The translations under genes were made by a program, and so were the position numbers. Positions 47,327-57,385 of a stretch of DNA of 64,000 nt are shown here, one piece after another. The notes below the pieces were generated by a model that saw nothing but the letters and a program-made list of their open reading frames with translations, was not told the DNA's origin and searched no databases. Position 1 is the stretch's first letter. Each line of letters opens with the position of its first letter. Origin of the DNA: Erwinia_E haradaeae_I (GTDB lineage: Bacteria > Pseudomonadota > Gammaproteobacteria > Enterobacterales > Enterobacteriaceae); the NCBI RefSeq assembly GCF_900698925.1, contig NZ_LR217713.1:124001-188000 (forward strand). The letters run 5' to 3'.

Positions 47327-48721
47327 GTGTTTAAGAACAAACAGAGTAGACTTTTAAAGTGGATTAGTCTGAGAAATAAAAAATGCATTAATCCAGAAAG
47401 AGATGTAGATAAAGATTTATTATCTTTTAAGGATCTGGATGTAGAACATAACCAGGATAAACGGTTATATAATAATTCTAAGAATGAAGACATAGGTTCT
47501 TTTGTTACAAAGGATTTAGGAGAAGAGTCATTAGAGCAGCAAATATATTGTGACTTACAGTCAAAAGAAGATTCTCAGAGATTAAAGACGTCTATATCTT
47601 CTTCCTCAGATGTTTGTTTTCAGACAGAAATAGGTACGAAGAATTCAGTATTGCTTGAAAATAATACTAAAGGATCTGATGCCTCTATTTCAAATCAAGA
47701 TGAATTATTTAATAATTCTTTCTTGGAACGTAAAAGAAAACAATTAATACAAGATGATGCTTCTTCTCTATTAGAACCAGATCAAATCAAGAATAAAGTG
47801 TCTTGTTCTAAGGTTAGTTTTTTTAATCGTTTAAAATCTCGATTAAATAGGACTCGCTCTCATTTAGGTATTGGGTTCTCTCATCTATTTTGTGAGTCGA
47901 AAATAGATGAGAGTTTATTTGAACAATTAGAAGAAAAGCTTCTATTATCAGATGTTGGGGTGGAGACTACTCAAAGTTTGATCAATTCTTTAAAGACTGG
48001 AATGAAAAGTAAGAAGCCTGATAATCGAGAAGAATTATATGTACAGCTAAAAAATAACATGAAAGAGATTCTTTCTAAGGTTGAAGCACCTTTAAATGTG
48101 CAAGGTAAGATGCCTTTTGTTTTACTCATGATAGGTGTGAATGGTGCAGGGAAAACTACCACTATAGGTAAACTAGCGAAGAAGTTTCAGACAAGAGGGC
48201 AATCAGTAATACTGGCTGCTGGTGATACATTTCGCGCTGGGGCTATTGATCAGATAAAGGTATGGGGAGAGAGAAACGATATTGCGGTAGTGTCAAAGCA
48301 TATTGGGTCAGATTCTGCTTCTGTTATTTATGATACGATAAAATCTGCACAGGCTCGTCAAATAGATGTTCTTATTGCAGATACAGCTGGTCGACTGCAG
48401 AATAATACCTCTTTAATACAAGAAGTAAAAAAAATTATTCGGGTAATTAAGAAAGTTGATATTACTGCTCCTCATGAGATTATGTTAATAATTGATGCGA
48501 GTACCGGTCAAAATGCAATTAGTCAGACTAAATTATTTCACGAGAATCTAGGTGTAACAGGGATTACGTTAACTAAATTGGATAGTACAGCAAAAGGTGG
48601 CGTTATTTTTACATTAGCAGATCAATTTAAAATTCCTATTCGTTACATAGGAATTGGTGAAGAGATAGAAGATTTACGTGATTTTCGGTCTGAGGATTTT
48701 ATAGAGGCTTTATTTTTATAG
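47327..48721 (+). CDS. ftsY: Signal recognition particle receptor FtsY
   Basis: SRP GTPase that docks ribosome-SRP complexes on the inner membrane. The start is the GTG at 47327: MFKNKQSRLLKWISLRNKK matches the basic membrane-binding N-terminus of E. coli (MAKEKKRGFFSWLG). The 464 residues (497 in E. coli) have a shortened acidic A domain (about 20-165), a second lipid-binding helix (SKVSFFNRLKSRLNR), the N domain (FEQLEEKLLLSDVGVETTQ) and the G domain: GVNGAGKTTTIGKLA, DTFRAGAIDQ, DTAGRLQNN, TKLDSTAKGG and GIGEEIEDLRDF. Shrinkage of the A domain is the main difference. ftsE and ftsX, which follow it in E. coli, are absent. Confidence 0.96.
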   Translation: MFKNKQSRLLKWISLRNKKCINPERDVDKDLLSFKDLDVEHNQDKRLYNNSKNEDIGSFVTKDLGEESLEQQIYCDLQSKEDSQRLKTSISSSSDVCFQTEIGTKNSVLLENNTKGSDASISNQDELFNNSFLERKRKQLIQDDASSLLEPDQIKNKVSCSKVSFFNRLKSRLNRTRSHLGIGFSHLFCESKIDESLFEQLEEKLLLSDVGVETTQSLINSLKTGMKSKKPDNREELYVQLKNNMKEILSKVEAPLNVQGKMPFVLLMIGVNGAGKTTTIGKLAKKFQTRGQSVILAAGDTFRAGAIDQIKVWGERNDIAVVSKHIGSDSASVIYDTIKSAQARQIDVLIADTAGRLQNNTSLIQEVKKIIRVIKKVDITAPHEIMLIIDASTGQNAISQTKLFHENLGVTGITLTKLDSTAKGGVIFTLADQFKIPIRYIGIGEEIEDLRDFRSEDFIEALFL

Positions 48722-49562
48722 TATGAATGGATATGATAGGTCTCGTTGTTTGAATGGAGTTCAGTTATTTTTAAGTATATATATTAAATATATACAAGAA
48801 TCTAAATTATAATTTATATCCAAATTCGTTTTTTTTAATTAAATATGTCATTATTTCTAATTAGAAATTTAATTGTTATTAGGTTTGTTTGATCTTTTTT
48901 ATAGGTGCAAGAAAGAAGACTATCGGTCTATAACATTTTTTTTGATAAAAGATTGCATCTTTTCAGTATTGTGTATTAAATTAAAAATTTTAATTAGATT
49001 CTTTATTTTATAGGTTTCTTGTTTATCCAAATGATAAGATATTTATCAAAAATTTATTGTATTTTATACAATATGATATCTGTATAATACATGTATGAAT
49101 TTTGATGGTATCTGGATGTGAGTGGTTTTATATTTTATTTTTTAGTTTGAATTTTATCAGTCTGAACGAAAGATAAATTTGATGTATTTTTTATTACGCT
49201 TTGTGTTTTATTCTAAACTGTTAATGTTTAGTACAATTTAATTATATATAACGAGTTTTTATGTATAATTCAGTTATAAATCATGATATCTGTATTGGGT
49301 TAGTAATTATTTTTTGTCTGTATATTAGATCAATGAGTATTATTAAATAAATTCTAGTGTGTGATTAAATAAATTCTGATTTTCTGATTAAGATCTGTTA
49401 AGATATATTTTAATCTCCATTGGAGATATGTGTGCACTTTATGTTCATGTGTTATACTAAGTTTAGTAGAATACGTCTAGTTGAAGAATTTAGTTTAAAT
49501 ATATATTTTTAATTCTGCATAAGTGATTTTTTTAATTCCTTTTCTGTCTTAATGGACAAGGC
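48722..49562. other. Noncoding spacer between convergent ftsY and bamB
   Basis: 840 bp of AT-rich DNA. An AT-only hairpin GTATATAT/ATATATAC lies at 48775-48795. A direct repeat ATTAAATAAATTCT occurs at 49342-49355 and 49364-49377. No gene remnant is recognised. Confidence 0.55.
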
Positions 49563-50747
49563 TTAGTTTTTAATCGCAGTTACTTGACCTGTTTTTGACT
49601 GAAAAATTAACAGATTGTCACTAGAAATGATTGGTTTAGCAATAAACCCAGTTTTATCTATTTTATTTTGAGATACGATTTGTCCAGTGTTGGGATTGAT
49701 CCAATATAAGTACCCTTGTTTATCTCCTACCACTAAGTAGCCATTATATAAGATGGGTGGCGTTAGTTGTCGGTATAGAAGATCACTTTGTTGCCAAATT
49801 TTGGTACCGTTCTCAAGGGTTACTGCGGTTAAGCAATCATTTTTTTCTATCAGAAAAATTCTAGTACCATCACTAATGATCTCATGAGATGAGCCAATGT
49901 TACGTTCCCATACTATCTGGCCCGATTCTATAGTTAGCGCTGTCAGGTTTCCATTATATGCTAACGCATATATTATGCCATTAATTATTAATGGGGATGA
50001 ATCGATATCTGTCAGTCGATCGATGGCTGATGAACCATGCGGTCTAGTAATTTTTTTTTGCCAGATCATCTGGCCATCATTAATGTTAATTGCACTAATA
50101 TAACCATTATCACTTCCTACAATAATGGTTTGGAACTTAATGGTTGGTTCAGATTGTCCGCGTAAACTTAGTGTAGGTTTATCCAGATTAATAGACCATT
50201 TAATCAACCCATTACGTTTATCTAAGCCTTGTAGAATGCCGTTACTTGTATGAACAAGTAATATGTTATCGCTTATGACTGGAGAAGATAATACTTCACC
50301 AGAAACATTTTTTTCCCATTCAATTGAACCATCTAGGGTATGAATAGAAAATATTTTTGCTCGTTCAGTTCCAACATAAATATGGTTTTCATTAACTACT
50401 AAACCGCCAGAGAGTAATGCCGGAATGTTTTTAGAGAACAGATTTGTATGTTCTGAAAGGTCAATTTTCCATCTTTCTTGTCCATCATCAGAATTTAGTG
50501 CTTTAATTATACCGTAGCGATTCGCAATATATATAGTTTTATTCGAAGATGTTGGATGTAGTTTTGAGTAAATATTTTCCTTTTCCTCTCTTATTTTAAA
50601 ACTCCACAGTTTTATTGGTGTGAATTTATTTTGAATAGCTAGCAATGGTGATATATTTCTTGTTTGATCAGTACTAGTACTCCATGAACACCCGCTGACT
50701 AGTATGATTAATATCAGGTCTGTTATGAGTAATTTATTTAATTTCAT
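49563..50747 (-). CDS. bamB: Outer-membrane assembly lipoprotein BamB
   Basis: Lipoprotein of the BAM complex, which inserts beta-barrel proteins such as the porin encoded in this window. The 394 residues (392 in E. coli) have a lipoprotein signal with lipobox LVSGC and lipidation at C20, then an eight-bladed propeller of PQQ-like repeats (ALNSDDGQERWKIDL, TLDGSIEWEKNVSGE, GLDKRNGLIKWSINLD). The loop LDKPTLSLRGQSEP that contacts BamA is nearly as in E. coli (LDMPSLSLRGESAP). Its usual neighbours hisS, yfgM and der are not adjacent. Confidence 0.96.
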   Translation of the reverse strand: MKLNKLLITDLILIILVSGCSWSTSTDQTRNISPLLAIQNKFTPIKLWSFKIREEKENIYSKLHPTSSNKTIYIANRYGIIKALNSDDGQERWKIDLSEHTNLFSKNIPALLSGGLVVNENHIYVGTERAKIFSIHTLDGSIEWEKNVSGEVLSSPVISDNILLVHTSNGILQGLDKRNGLIKWSINLDKPTLSLRGQSEPTIKFQTIIVGSDNGYISAININDGQMIWQKKITRPHGSSAIDRLTDIDSSPLIINGIIYALAYNGNLTALTIESGQIVWERNIGSSHEIISDGTRIFLIEKNDCLTAVTLENGTKIWQQSDLLYRQLTPPILYNGYLVVGDKQGYLYWINPNTGQIVSQNKIDKTGFIAKPIISSDNLLIFQSKTGQVTAIKN

Positions 50748-51177
50748 GACTTACCTCATTGCGCTCTCTCAGAGATTAGGTAAAAATATTAGATGTTTAT
50801 GTATTCAAGTACATCTATATTTAATTCGGTGTTATAATAGGCTTTTCATACCAATGGGTTCTGACTTTTTTCTTGTGTGGAGAACGTTGGATCAAATCAA
50901 TATTTCTATTTTTTAATTGAAGCATGTGCAATATGGCATTGATTAGAAAATAAATTGTATGTTACATACGTTTTTTTTATTAATTAAAGGGTTTATTTAT
51001 ATTGTTTTTGATTGATTAAGAGAAGAAAAGTATATAGCTATATATAGAAATTTTTTAAAATATAAAATAGTTCCTTGTATTGTTAATGTATAATTTACGG
51101 TGACAGGTTTATATTCGTGTAATAAAGGAATATTGTATAAACCTGTCTCATGGTCTTGATTAGTATTCTTGAATAGT
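50748..51177. other. Noncoding spacer between sodA and bamB
   Basis: 430 bp between two minus-strand genes. Nothing beyond the probable bamB promoter is seen. Confidence 0.5.
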
Positions 51178-51795
51178 TTATTGGGAAGCGACAAAAATTG
51201 ACTCTGCTTCATCCCAATTAACGATGTTCCAAAAAGCTTGTACGTAATCAGATCGTTTATTTTGATACTTAAGATAATAGGCGTGCTCCCAAACATCTAG
51301 GGATATGATTGGTATTCCAGAAATTCCAGAAATTGTTTCTCCCATCAGGGGATTATCTTGATTTGCTGTAGACGCAATGAGTAATTTATTACCTTGTTTT
51401 ACAAGCCAAGTCCACCCAGAACCAAAACGTGTAGTGGCTGATTCTTCAAATTTAGATTGAAAGGATTGAAGACTACCGAAATTCTGTTCAATAGCATTTT
51501 TTAAATGACCATGTAACAATGTATTGGTTTTTAAATTTTTCCAAAAAAAGCTATGGTTGGCATGTCCACCGGCATTATTTCTTAAAAAATCTTTTTTATT
51601 CTCAGGTAGTTGGTCGATATTAGAAATTAAATCTTCAACTGATAGATCAGAAAATTCTTTTTCTACTAGCGCACTATTCGCATTATTGATATAGCTTTGA
51701 TGGTGTTTAGTATGATGTATGATCATTGTTTTTTTATCGAAATATGGTTCTAAAGCATCATATGCATAAGGGAGGGCTGGTAGTACATAGCTCAT
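51178..51795 (-). CDS. sodA: Manganese superoxide dismutase
   Basis: Dismutates superoxide in the cytosol. An in-frame ATG exists at 51807, but the ATG at 51795 (MSYVLPALPYAYDALEP) matches the E. coli SodA start MSYTLPSLPYAYDALEP and has GGA suitably placed upstream. The 205 residues carry metal ligands H27 (IIHHTKHHQ), the His of NHSFFW (near 81), and Asp and His of DVWEHAYY (near 167-171). The Mn-type glutamine in STANQDNPLMG and the RFGSGWTWLV segment favour SodA over the iron enzyme SodB. It suggests the symbiont meets oxygen stress from its host or its own respiration. Confidence 0.96.
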   Translation of the reverse strand: MSYVLPALPYAYDALEPYFDKKTMIIHHTKHHQSYINNANSALVEKEFSDLSVEDLISNIDQLPENKKDFLRNNAGGHANHSFFWKNLKTNTLLHGHLKNAIEQNFGSLQSFQSKFEESATTRFGSGWTWLVKQGNKLLIASTANQDNPLMGETISGISGIPIISLDVWEHAYYLKYQNKRSDYVQAFWNIVNWDEAESIFVASQ

Positions 51796-52815
51796 ATTTT
51801 TTTCCATTTGAGGTTAAGAAGTAACTAACTAAAGTAATCATTCTGAAGTAATATGTCATGGATAATATTACTATTACTATGAAATATATAATAAATATAT
51901 GATAAATAATATTATGAAGATTAATGTTATATAGATTTGTCTTATGTCGATTCCGCATTAAATATCTTATTAATTTCTCTAATATTAATTATATCTATTT
52001 TTATATTTATTCTATAATTTAATTATACTCTTTTATATTATATTTTAGTACATGGGTTATTTTCATTAGTCAGTTCCTTATGTGATATATTTATTAATAT
52101 TAAATTGAGGTTATACTTTACAAGTAGTTTTCTATTTTTTTTAAAAATTAATTTATATCATCAGGTTTAGAGTATACATGTTTTATAAATTTAGTTATTG
52201 GATAATATTACGATTATTTTATGTTATAATAACATCTTGTAGGTGTTGCAAGAATTTTATGGTATTATATTTTATATTTTACATTTCTATAATAGAGGGT
52301 CCTTGTATTCATAAGTAATATTTAAAGAAGATTCCTTATCTGATCGATAATAATCTTTGATCTTAGACAATATCAGGCATTTATTTAGGTAGATACTTAT
52401 TATAAAGTAAGATAATGTTCTTTTCATTTTTATGCAAATAAATTTTTTGAAAGAAAGGTTTAAGCATTGATTATTGGTCTAGAAGTATGTTGATACACTA
52501 ATCACTAATATAGTGGATATATTAACATTACACATGCATTGCAGTAATCAGTAATAATGAGATACAGGTTGTGTTTTGATTGATGAGTTTAATAAAAAAT
52601 TAGATATATTCTTAGTGTATAATAGGGTCTGATATTCGAACTCACCATTTCACAACATGGTGGATTTTTTTGTTATTATGGTTTATAGCTCATTTTAGTC
52701 TTCCTTGAATTTATAGACGTAATTCTGCTATGCCATAATTTTTATTATGAAATCAGTAATTTATGTAGTAAGAGCGATGACCTCATAAGATTTTTTATTT
52801 TTTAAGGGTTTAACT
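51796..52815. other. Noncoding region between divergent sodA and ppa
   Basis: 1 kb carrying both promoters. It holds a 15-nt palindromic string ATGTTATAATAACAT (about 52222-52236) and, close to ppa, a TATAAT box (52618-52623) followed directly by an intrinsic-terminator-like hairpin (52643-52671). No gene remnant is recognised. Confidence 0.55.
52643..52671 (+). terminator. Intrinsic-terminator-like hairpin in the ppa upstream region
   Basis: CACCAT (52643-52648) and ATGGTG (52657-52662) form a stem with an 8-nt loop, followed by GATTTTTTT. This is the most classical rho-independent signal in the window, oriented plus. No plus-strand gene lies upstream of it. With the TATAAT at 52618 it would make a very short leader RNA before ppa, so it may be an attenuator or the terminator of a lost gene. 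Confidence 0.6.
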
Positions 52816-53352
52816 ATGAATTTAAAATCTATACCTTCTGGAAAAGATTTTCCACATGACATTTATGTTATCATTGAAATTCCTGCGCACTCTTATCCAA
52901 TCAAATATGAAGTTGATAAAGATACCGGTGTTTTATTTGTAGATCGATTTGTAGCTACTACTATGTTTTATCCATGTAATTATGGATATATTAATAATAC
53001 GTTTTCTTTAGATGGTGATCCAATTGATGTCTTGGTTCCTACTCCTTATCCACTGCAAATAGGATCTGCTATCAGGTCTCGTCCGATTGGTTTGCTGAAA
53101 ATGAGTGATGAATCTGGTCAGGATGCTAAAATAATTGCAGTTCCAGTACATGAGTTAAGTGAGGAGTATGATGATATACAGGACATCAGTGATTTACCAG
53201 ATTTACTTCGGAGACAAATTATACATTTCTTTGAGCACTATAAAGAGCTAGAAAAAGGGAAATGGGTGAAGATTAATGGTTGGGAAGGCATAGAAGCTGC
53301 AAAACATGAACTTATTTCGTGCCATCATCGTTTTAATACTAAAAGGGAGTAA
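52816..53352 (+). CDS. ppa: Inorganic pyrophosphatase
   Basis: Hydrolyses pyrophosphate from biosynthetic reactions. The 178 residues (176 in E. coli) show the family I features: DIYVIIEIPAHS, IKYEVDKDTGVLFVDRF, the active-site signature DGDPIDVLVPTPYPL (near 66-80) and DAKIIAVP with metal-binding acidic residues (near 98-105), ending in the helix around KYHFFEHYKELEKGKWV-like sequence. AAGGGTTTAACT precedes the ATG. It stands alone, as in E. coli. Confidence 0.97.
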   Translation: MNLKSIPSGKDFPHDIYVIIEIPAHSYPIKYEVDKDTGVLFVDRFVATTMFYPCNYGYINNTFSLDGDPIDVLVPTPYPLQIGSAIRSRPIGLLKMSDESGQDAKIIAVPVHELSEEYDDIQDISDLPDLLRRQIIHFFEHYKELEKGKWVKINGWEGIEAAKHELISCHHRFNTKRE

Positions 53353-53995
53353 TTTAACACAATTATGAATCATCATGGTTTTTCTCTAATATTGGATAGA
53401 TATGAAAAGTAGTTGTTATTGAATGGTATTATTCAAAGATAGAAAATAAGTCATTTTAATGATTATTATTACATGGACTTTAACAGAGATTAATATTTCT
53501 GATTATGTTAAGTTGATTAATTGATTTTGATATTACTTCTATATTTATTTTTTTGTAAAAATTTGATTTTAGAGTGATATATGTTAAGACTTAATTTTAT
53601 TAATTTATTCTACATGTTATATAGAAGTTTGTTCTAGATGTTTTCTTAACCTATTAGGTTTTAAGATTGTCAAATTTTTTATTTGATATTTTATTATCAT
53701 AAAATGATTAATCAGTTTTTATATCAATTGAACTGCAGTCTTTATTTTTTATACCTATAGTCGAGTGCAATTTTTAGCACGTTTAAGGACATTTCTCATA
53801 CGTTTTATACATGAGGTTTGTGTTAGTTATACTCTAAATCTAATTTATTAAGATGTATAGATTAATGTATATATTAGAAAATTAGTCATTAGGTGAATAG
53901 CACAGTTTTTATCAAGAGAGAAAGCTATGTCATTTGAATGCATTTATTCTTATTCCTAATATAATATCGTTTTTATAGATATGCCGGAGTTACAG
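53353..53995. other. Noncoding spacer between ppa and hinT
   Basis: About 640 bp. A slightly GC-richer patch around 53755-53825 has no open frame. The hinT promoter should lie near the right end. Nothing else is recognised. Confidence 0.5.
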
Positions 53996-54346
53996 ATGTC
54001 AAATGGAACTATTTTTAGCAAAATTATCAAGGGTGAAGTTTTAGCGGATATAGTCTATCAAGATGAATATATTACTGCATTCCGTGATATGCTTCCTCAG
54101 GCTCCAGTGCATATCTTAATTGTACCTAATTTACAAATTAAAACATTAAACGATGTTGTGGATGGTGATACTCATCTTTTGGGTCGGATACTTATGGCAG
54201 CGGTGGGTATTGCAAAAAACATTGGCATTGCAGAAGATGGCTATCGTCTAGTTATGAATTGTAACAAGCATGGCGGACAAGAGGTGTACCATATTCACCT
54301 TCACTTGTTAGGTGGGAAACCTTTAGGATCGATATTAGGGGCTTAA
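53996..54346 (+). CDS. hinT: Purine nucleoside phosphoramidase HinT (HIT family)
   Basis: Hydrolyses AMP-lysine and other nucleoside phosphoramidates. I start at the ATG at 53996 because GGAG (53986-53989) sits 6 bases before it and MSNGTIFSKIIKGE aligns with MAEETIFSKIIRRE of E. coli; an ATG five codons earlier is possible. The 116 residues contain FRDMLPQAPVHILIVP and the histidine triad HIHLHLL (H99, H101, H103) with GGQEVYH just before it. The C-terminus is about three residues shorter than in E. coli, where it influences activity. Confidence 0.95.
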   Translation: MSNGTIFSKIIKGEVLADIVYQDEYITAFRDMLPQAPVHILIVPNLQIKTLNDVVDGDTHLLGRILMAAVGIAKNIGIAEDGYRLVMNCNKHGGQEVYHIHLHLLGGKPLGSILGA

Positions 54347-54927
54347 AATTATAGAGCCCTATTTTATGCTATGAATGATATAATAATTACTTTTTATTCT
54401 AAATTCTTACAAAATTATTTATTATAAAATATAATTACATAGGATTTTAAACAATTGTGAGATATGTCTTTTATGTCAGATGTCTAGATATAGAACAATA
54501 TCAATTCAAGAAGAGGATAATAACTTAGTTGCAGAAGATTTTTTTATATATCAATTAAGTTGGTGTATTATGTGAATTTTATTTCTCAGTTATGAATTAA
54601 TGTAAAATATTATTTTTAATTATTTTATTTCAGAGTTATATTTGGTGTGTAATTTTTACAGAGACTTAGGCAAGCTTTGTATTATTGATCATCAAGTAAC
54701 TTAAAATATTAAAATTTTTTCTGGTATTTGTACTGTGTTAGCATTCATCATATGCTTTATGATAAAATTTATGTTGATATATAAATTTTATATATAATTT
54801 TAAGACAATGACAGATAATTGAGATTGTATTTTTTAAACATTTCATCCTATGTACGCACAGACTCTGAATGTTGTGTATATTTAGCTTTGTAAATGATAT
54901 TCGAATTTATCTTTATATCTATAATAT
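54347..54927. other. Noncoding spacer between convergent hinT and pta
   Basis: 580 bp of AT-rich DNA between genes that point at each other. No clear terminator hairpin with a T-run is seen on either side. In E. coli ycfL follows hinT; no trace is recognised. Confidence 0.5.
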
Positions 54928-57099
54928 TTAACAAAGTGTTTCATTTTTTATTGAGGATTGAATAGCTGTCACAGCTATGGTGTAGACAATATCATTGATC
55001 AGAGCTCCCCGTGATAAGTCATTGACTGGCTTTTTCATACCTTGCAAAATTGGTCCGATAGAGTTTATGCAAGCTGTGCGCTGTACTGCTTTATAAGTAG
55101 CATTACCTGTATTCAAATCGGGGAATATTAAGACAGTGGCTTGACCTGCTACTGGTGAATTTGGTGCTTTAGATTGAGCTATATCGTGTACCACTGCTGC
55201 ATCATATTGTAGTGGTCCATCGATGATTAAATGAGGGCATTTTTTTTTGGCGATATTAGTAGCTTCCCTTACTTTTTCAACATCTGGTCCAGAGCCTGAG
55301 AGACCAGTAGAGTAAGAGATCATAGCTACGCGAGGCTCAATACCAAATGTTAGAGCGGACTGTGCAGATTGGATGGCTATATCGGCTAGTTGTTCTGGAT
55401 TTGGATTGATATTGATTGCGCAATCTCCATATATTAATACTTGCTCGGGAAGGAGCATGAAGAAGATAGAAGAAACTAGTAAGTTGTTTACTTTTTTTTT
55501 AATAATTTGAAGTGCTGGTCGAAGAGTGTCTGCGGTAGTATGTAGTGTTCCAGCCACTAGACCATCAACTGCACCAGATTCTAGCATCATTGTTCCAAGC
55601 ATAATATTATTCATTAATTGTTTTTTCGCAATGATACTGTCCATCCCCTTTGTATGTCTTAGTTCTACCAGGCGATTGATATAAAGTTGCCGTATATTTT
55701 CTGGATTAATAATTTCAATTTTTTCGTTCAAATGGATATTATTTTTTATCGCAATACTTTTAATTTTATTAGGATCACCTAAAAGTATACAGGTCGCGAT
55801 ACCACGTTGTGCTGATATAGAGGCTGCTTTCATGGTGCGCAGTTCCTCGCCTTCTGGCAATATAATACGCTTGTTGGCTTTACGCGCAAGATTATCTAAT
55901 TGATCGCGGAATTTTGATGGGGAAATACTATAATTTTTTTTCTCTGTTGGTTTTACAGTGGAGATCCATTTAGTAGTTAAATGACGAGTGATATATGTGG
56001 TCATATGCTGCATAATTTGGATATTACCACTGAGTTTTTCAAGAGTGAGTTTTGTTAGATCTAATGCATTTCGCCAGTTATTGTTTTTAATCTGAAAAAC
56101 TGGTAAGTCAGATTGAAAAGTCCCCTTACATATTTTTTGTACAGATGTTGTGATGTTATCACGTCCTGTTAAGAGGATCGCGGAGATTTCTGTATCGTTT
56201 TTTTCTGCTAAACAGCAGGTCACGAGTAAGTCTAGACGATTAGAAGATATCACAAGGAGTGATTTGCGACGGAATAAAGGTAACATGTTTATTAAAGTGC
56301 CAGAATAGAATTTAATTAATGTTATCTGGCGACAAGCAATGGCACCTTCGTTAATGATATTAGCTTTTAAATAATTACAAACATCAAGAGCGCGTGGTGC
56401 GAGAGCTTTCAGGGTCCATGGTATGTATCCTAGTACTGGAATTGGGCCATTAGTACATAGTTTTTTAATGTTTATATTTTTTTTGTGGTTTAAGCTAGAA
56501 CATTGATTTATCTCTGTTAGATTTGTATAGATGTGATCTGAATATTTGAATTGGGTGTTGATTTTATTGATGATTATACCAGTGATTTTTATGTTTTTTT
56601 TGTTGCTAAAGCTAGAGTGCAGGATTGCAATACGCTCTTGTAGTTTGTGGCAAGAGTAGGTGTCCACGTCTGTAACAAATATAATCTCAGAATCGAGAGC
56701 GCTAGCGATTTTATAGTTTATGGCTAAGGCATATGGATGGTTATGTGTTGCTTGTAATCCTGGAATTAGGATTATGTGATTTTTTTTTGTGTGTGTATTT
56801 TTTTTATATTGATAGTATAGAATAATCACTTCTTCTACAAAAGTTTCGATTTGACCGGATTTTAGGAGAGAATCCAAGTGATTTTCTGGAATAGTTGTAG
56901 GGATTAATGTTTTTTTAGAATGATCACTATACATAAAACTGTGTTTCTGGAGAGGATCGATTTCATTTTGAAGATTTTTAAATGGTTCAAAGACACTCAG
57001 TTTTGTATCTGTATTTTTCTCTAAATTTAGGATACCTAAGATAGTGCCGATTAATTTCATGCGGGTATCGATAGGGACTAATATAATAGGTCGTGACAT
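54928..57099 (-). CDS. pta: Phosphate acetyltransferase
   Basis: Interconverts acetyl-CoA and acetyl phosphate. The 723 residues (714 in E. coli) include the N-terminal P-loop-like domain (about 1-225), the middle DRTGG domain (about 230-340) and the catalytic C-terminal domain, which is well conserved: KANKRIILPEGEELRTMKAA (near 405), SSIFFMLLPEQVLIYGDCAI, MISYSTGLSGSGPDVEKVREA and GPLQYDAAV. The N-terminal domain is divergent: E. coli has LIPTGTSVGLTS where this has LVPIDTRMKLIG, so the phosphate-loop glycines are gone. The active site remains, but regulation by the N-terminal domain may be relaxed. It follows ackA on the same strand after 286 bp. Confidence 0.95.
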   Translation of the reverse strand: MSRPIILVPIDTRMKLIGTILGILNLEKNTDTKLSVFEPFKNLQNEIDPLQKHSFMYSDHSKKTLIPTTIPENHLDSLLKSGQIETFVEEVIILYYQYKKNTHTKKNHIILIPGLQATHNHPYALAINYKIASALDSEIIFVTDVDTYSCHKLQERIAILHSSFSNKKNIKITGIIINKINTQFKYSDHIYTNLTEINQCSSLNHKKNINIKKLCTNGPIPVLGYIPWTLKALAPRALDVCNYLKANIINEGAIACRQITLIKFYSGTLINMLPLFRRKSLLVISSNRLDLLVTCCLAEKNDTEISAILLTGRDNITTSVQKICKGTFQSDLPVFQIKNNNWRNALDLTKLTLEKLSGNIQIMQHMTTYITRHLTTKWISTVKPTEKKNYSISPSKFRDQLDNLARKANKRIILPEGEELRTMKAASISAQRGIATCILLGDPNKIKSIAIKNNIHLNEKIEIINPENIRQLYINRLVELRHTKGMDSIIAKKQLMNNIMLGTMMLESGAVDGLVAGTLHTTADTLRPALQIIKKKVNNLLVSSIFFMLLPEQVLIYGDCAININPNPEQLADIAIQSAQSALTFGIEPRVAMISYSTGLSGSGPDVEKVREATNIAKKKCPHLIIDGPLQYDAAVVHDIAQSKAPNSPVAGQATVLIFPDLNTGNATYKAVQRTACINSIGPILQGMKKPVNDLSRGALINDIVYTIAVTAIQSSIKNETLC

Positions 57100-57385
57100 G
57101 ATATTTTCTCCTAGATTTTTATACTAGATACAAGCGTGTAATCTAATGACTTTTTCGTAAAACATTTCCAGTTGTCAGGGTGTAAAAACGAATTAAATGA
57201 TATTTAATTTGATACATATCATACGTAATTATTTATTTTTAAGTATTATTTTTTTTATGTATATTAATATATATCAAATATATAGATATTGTGTTATGTA
57301 TGGGATATTGTTTTAACTCATATCTTAATGTATTCAATCATTTTGACTTATTTTTTTATTATGTTGTAATGTAAGATAATCAAAA

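Noticed and set aside
52625..52665. Possible tRNA fragment (TTCGAAC followed by CACCA)
   Set aside because: The five bases either side of TTCGAAC do not pair and no acceptor, D or anticodon arm can be drawn; it is a terminator hairpin instead.
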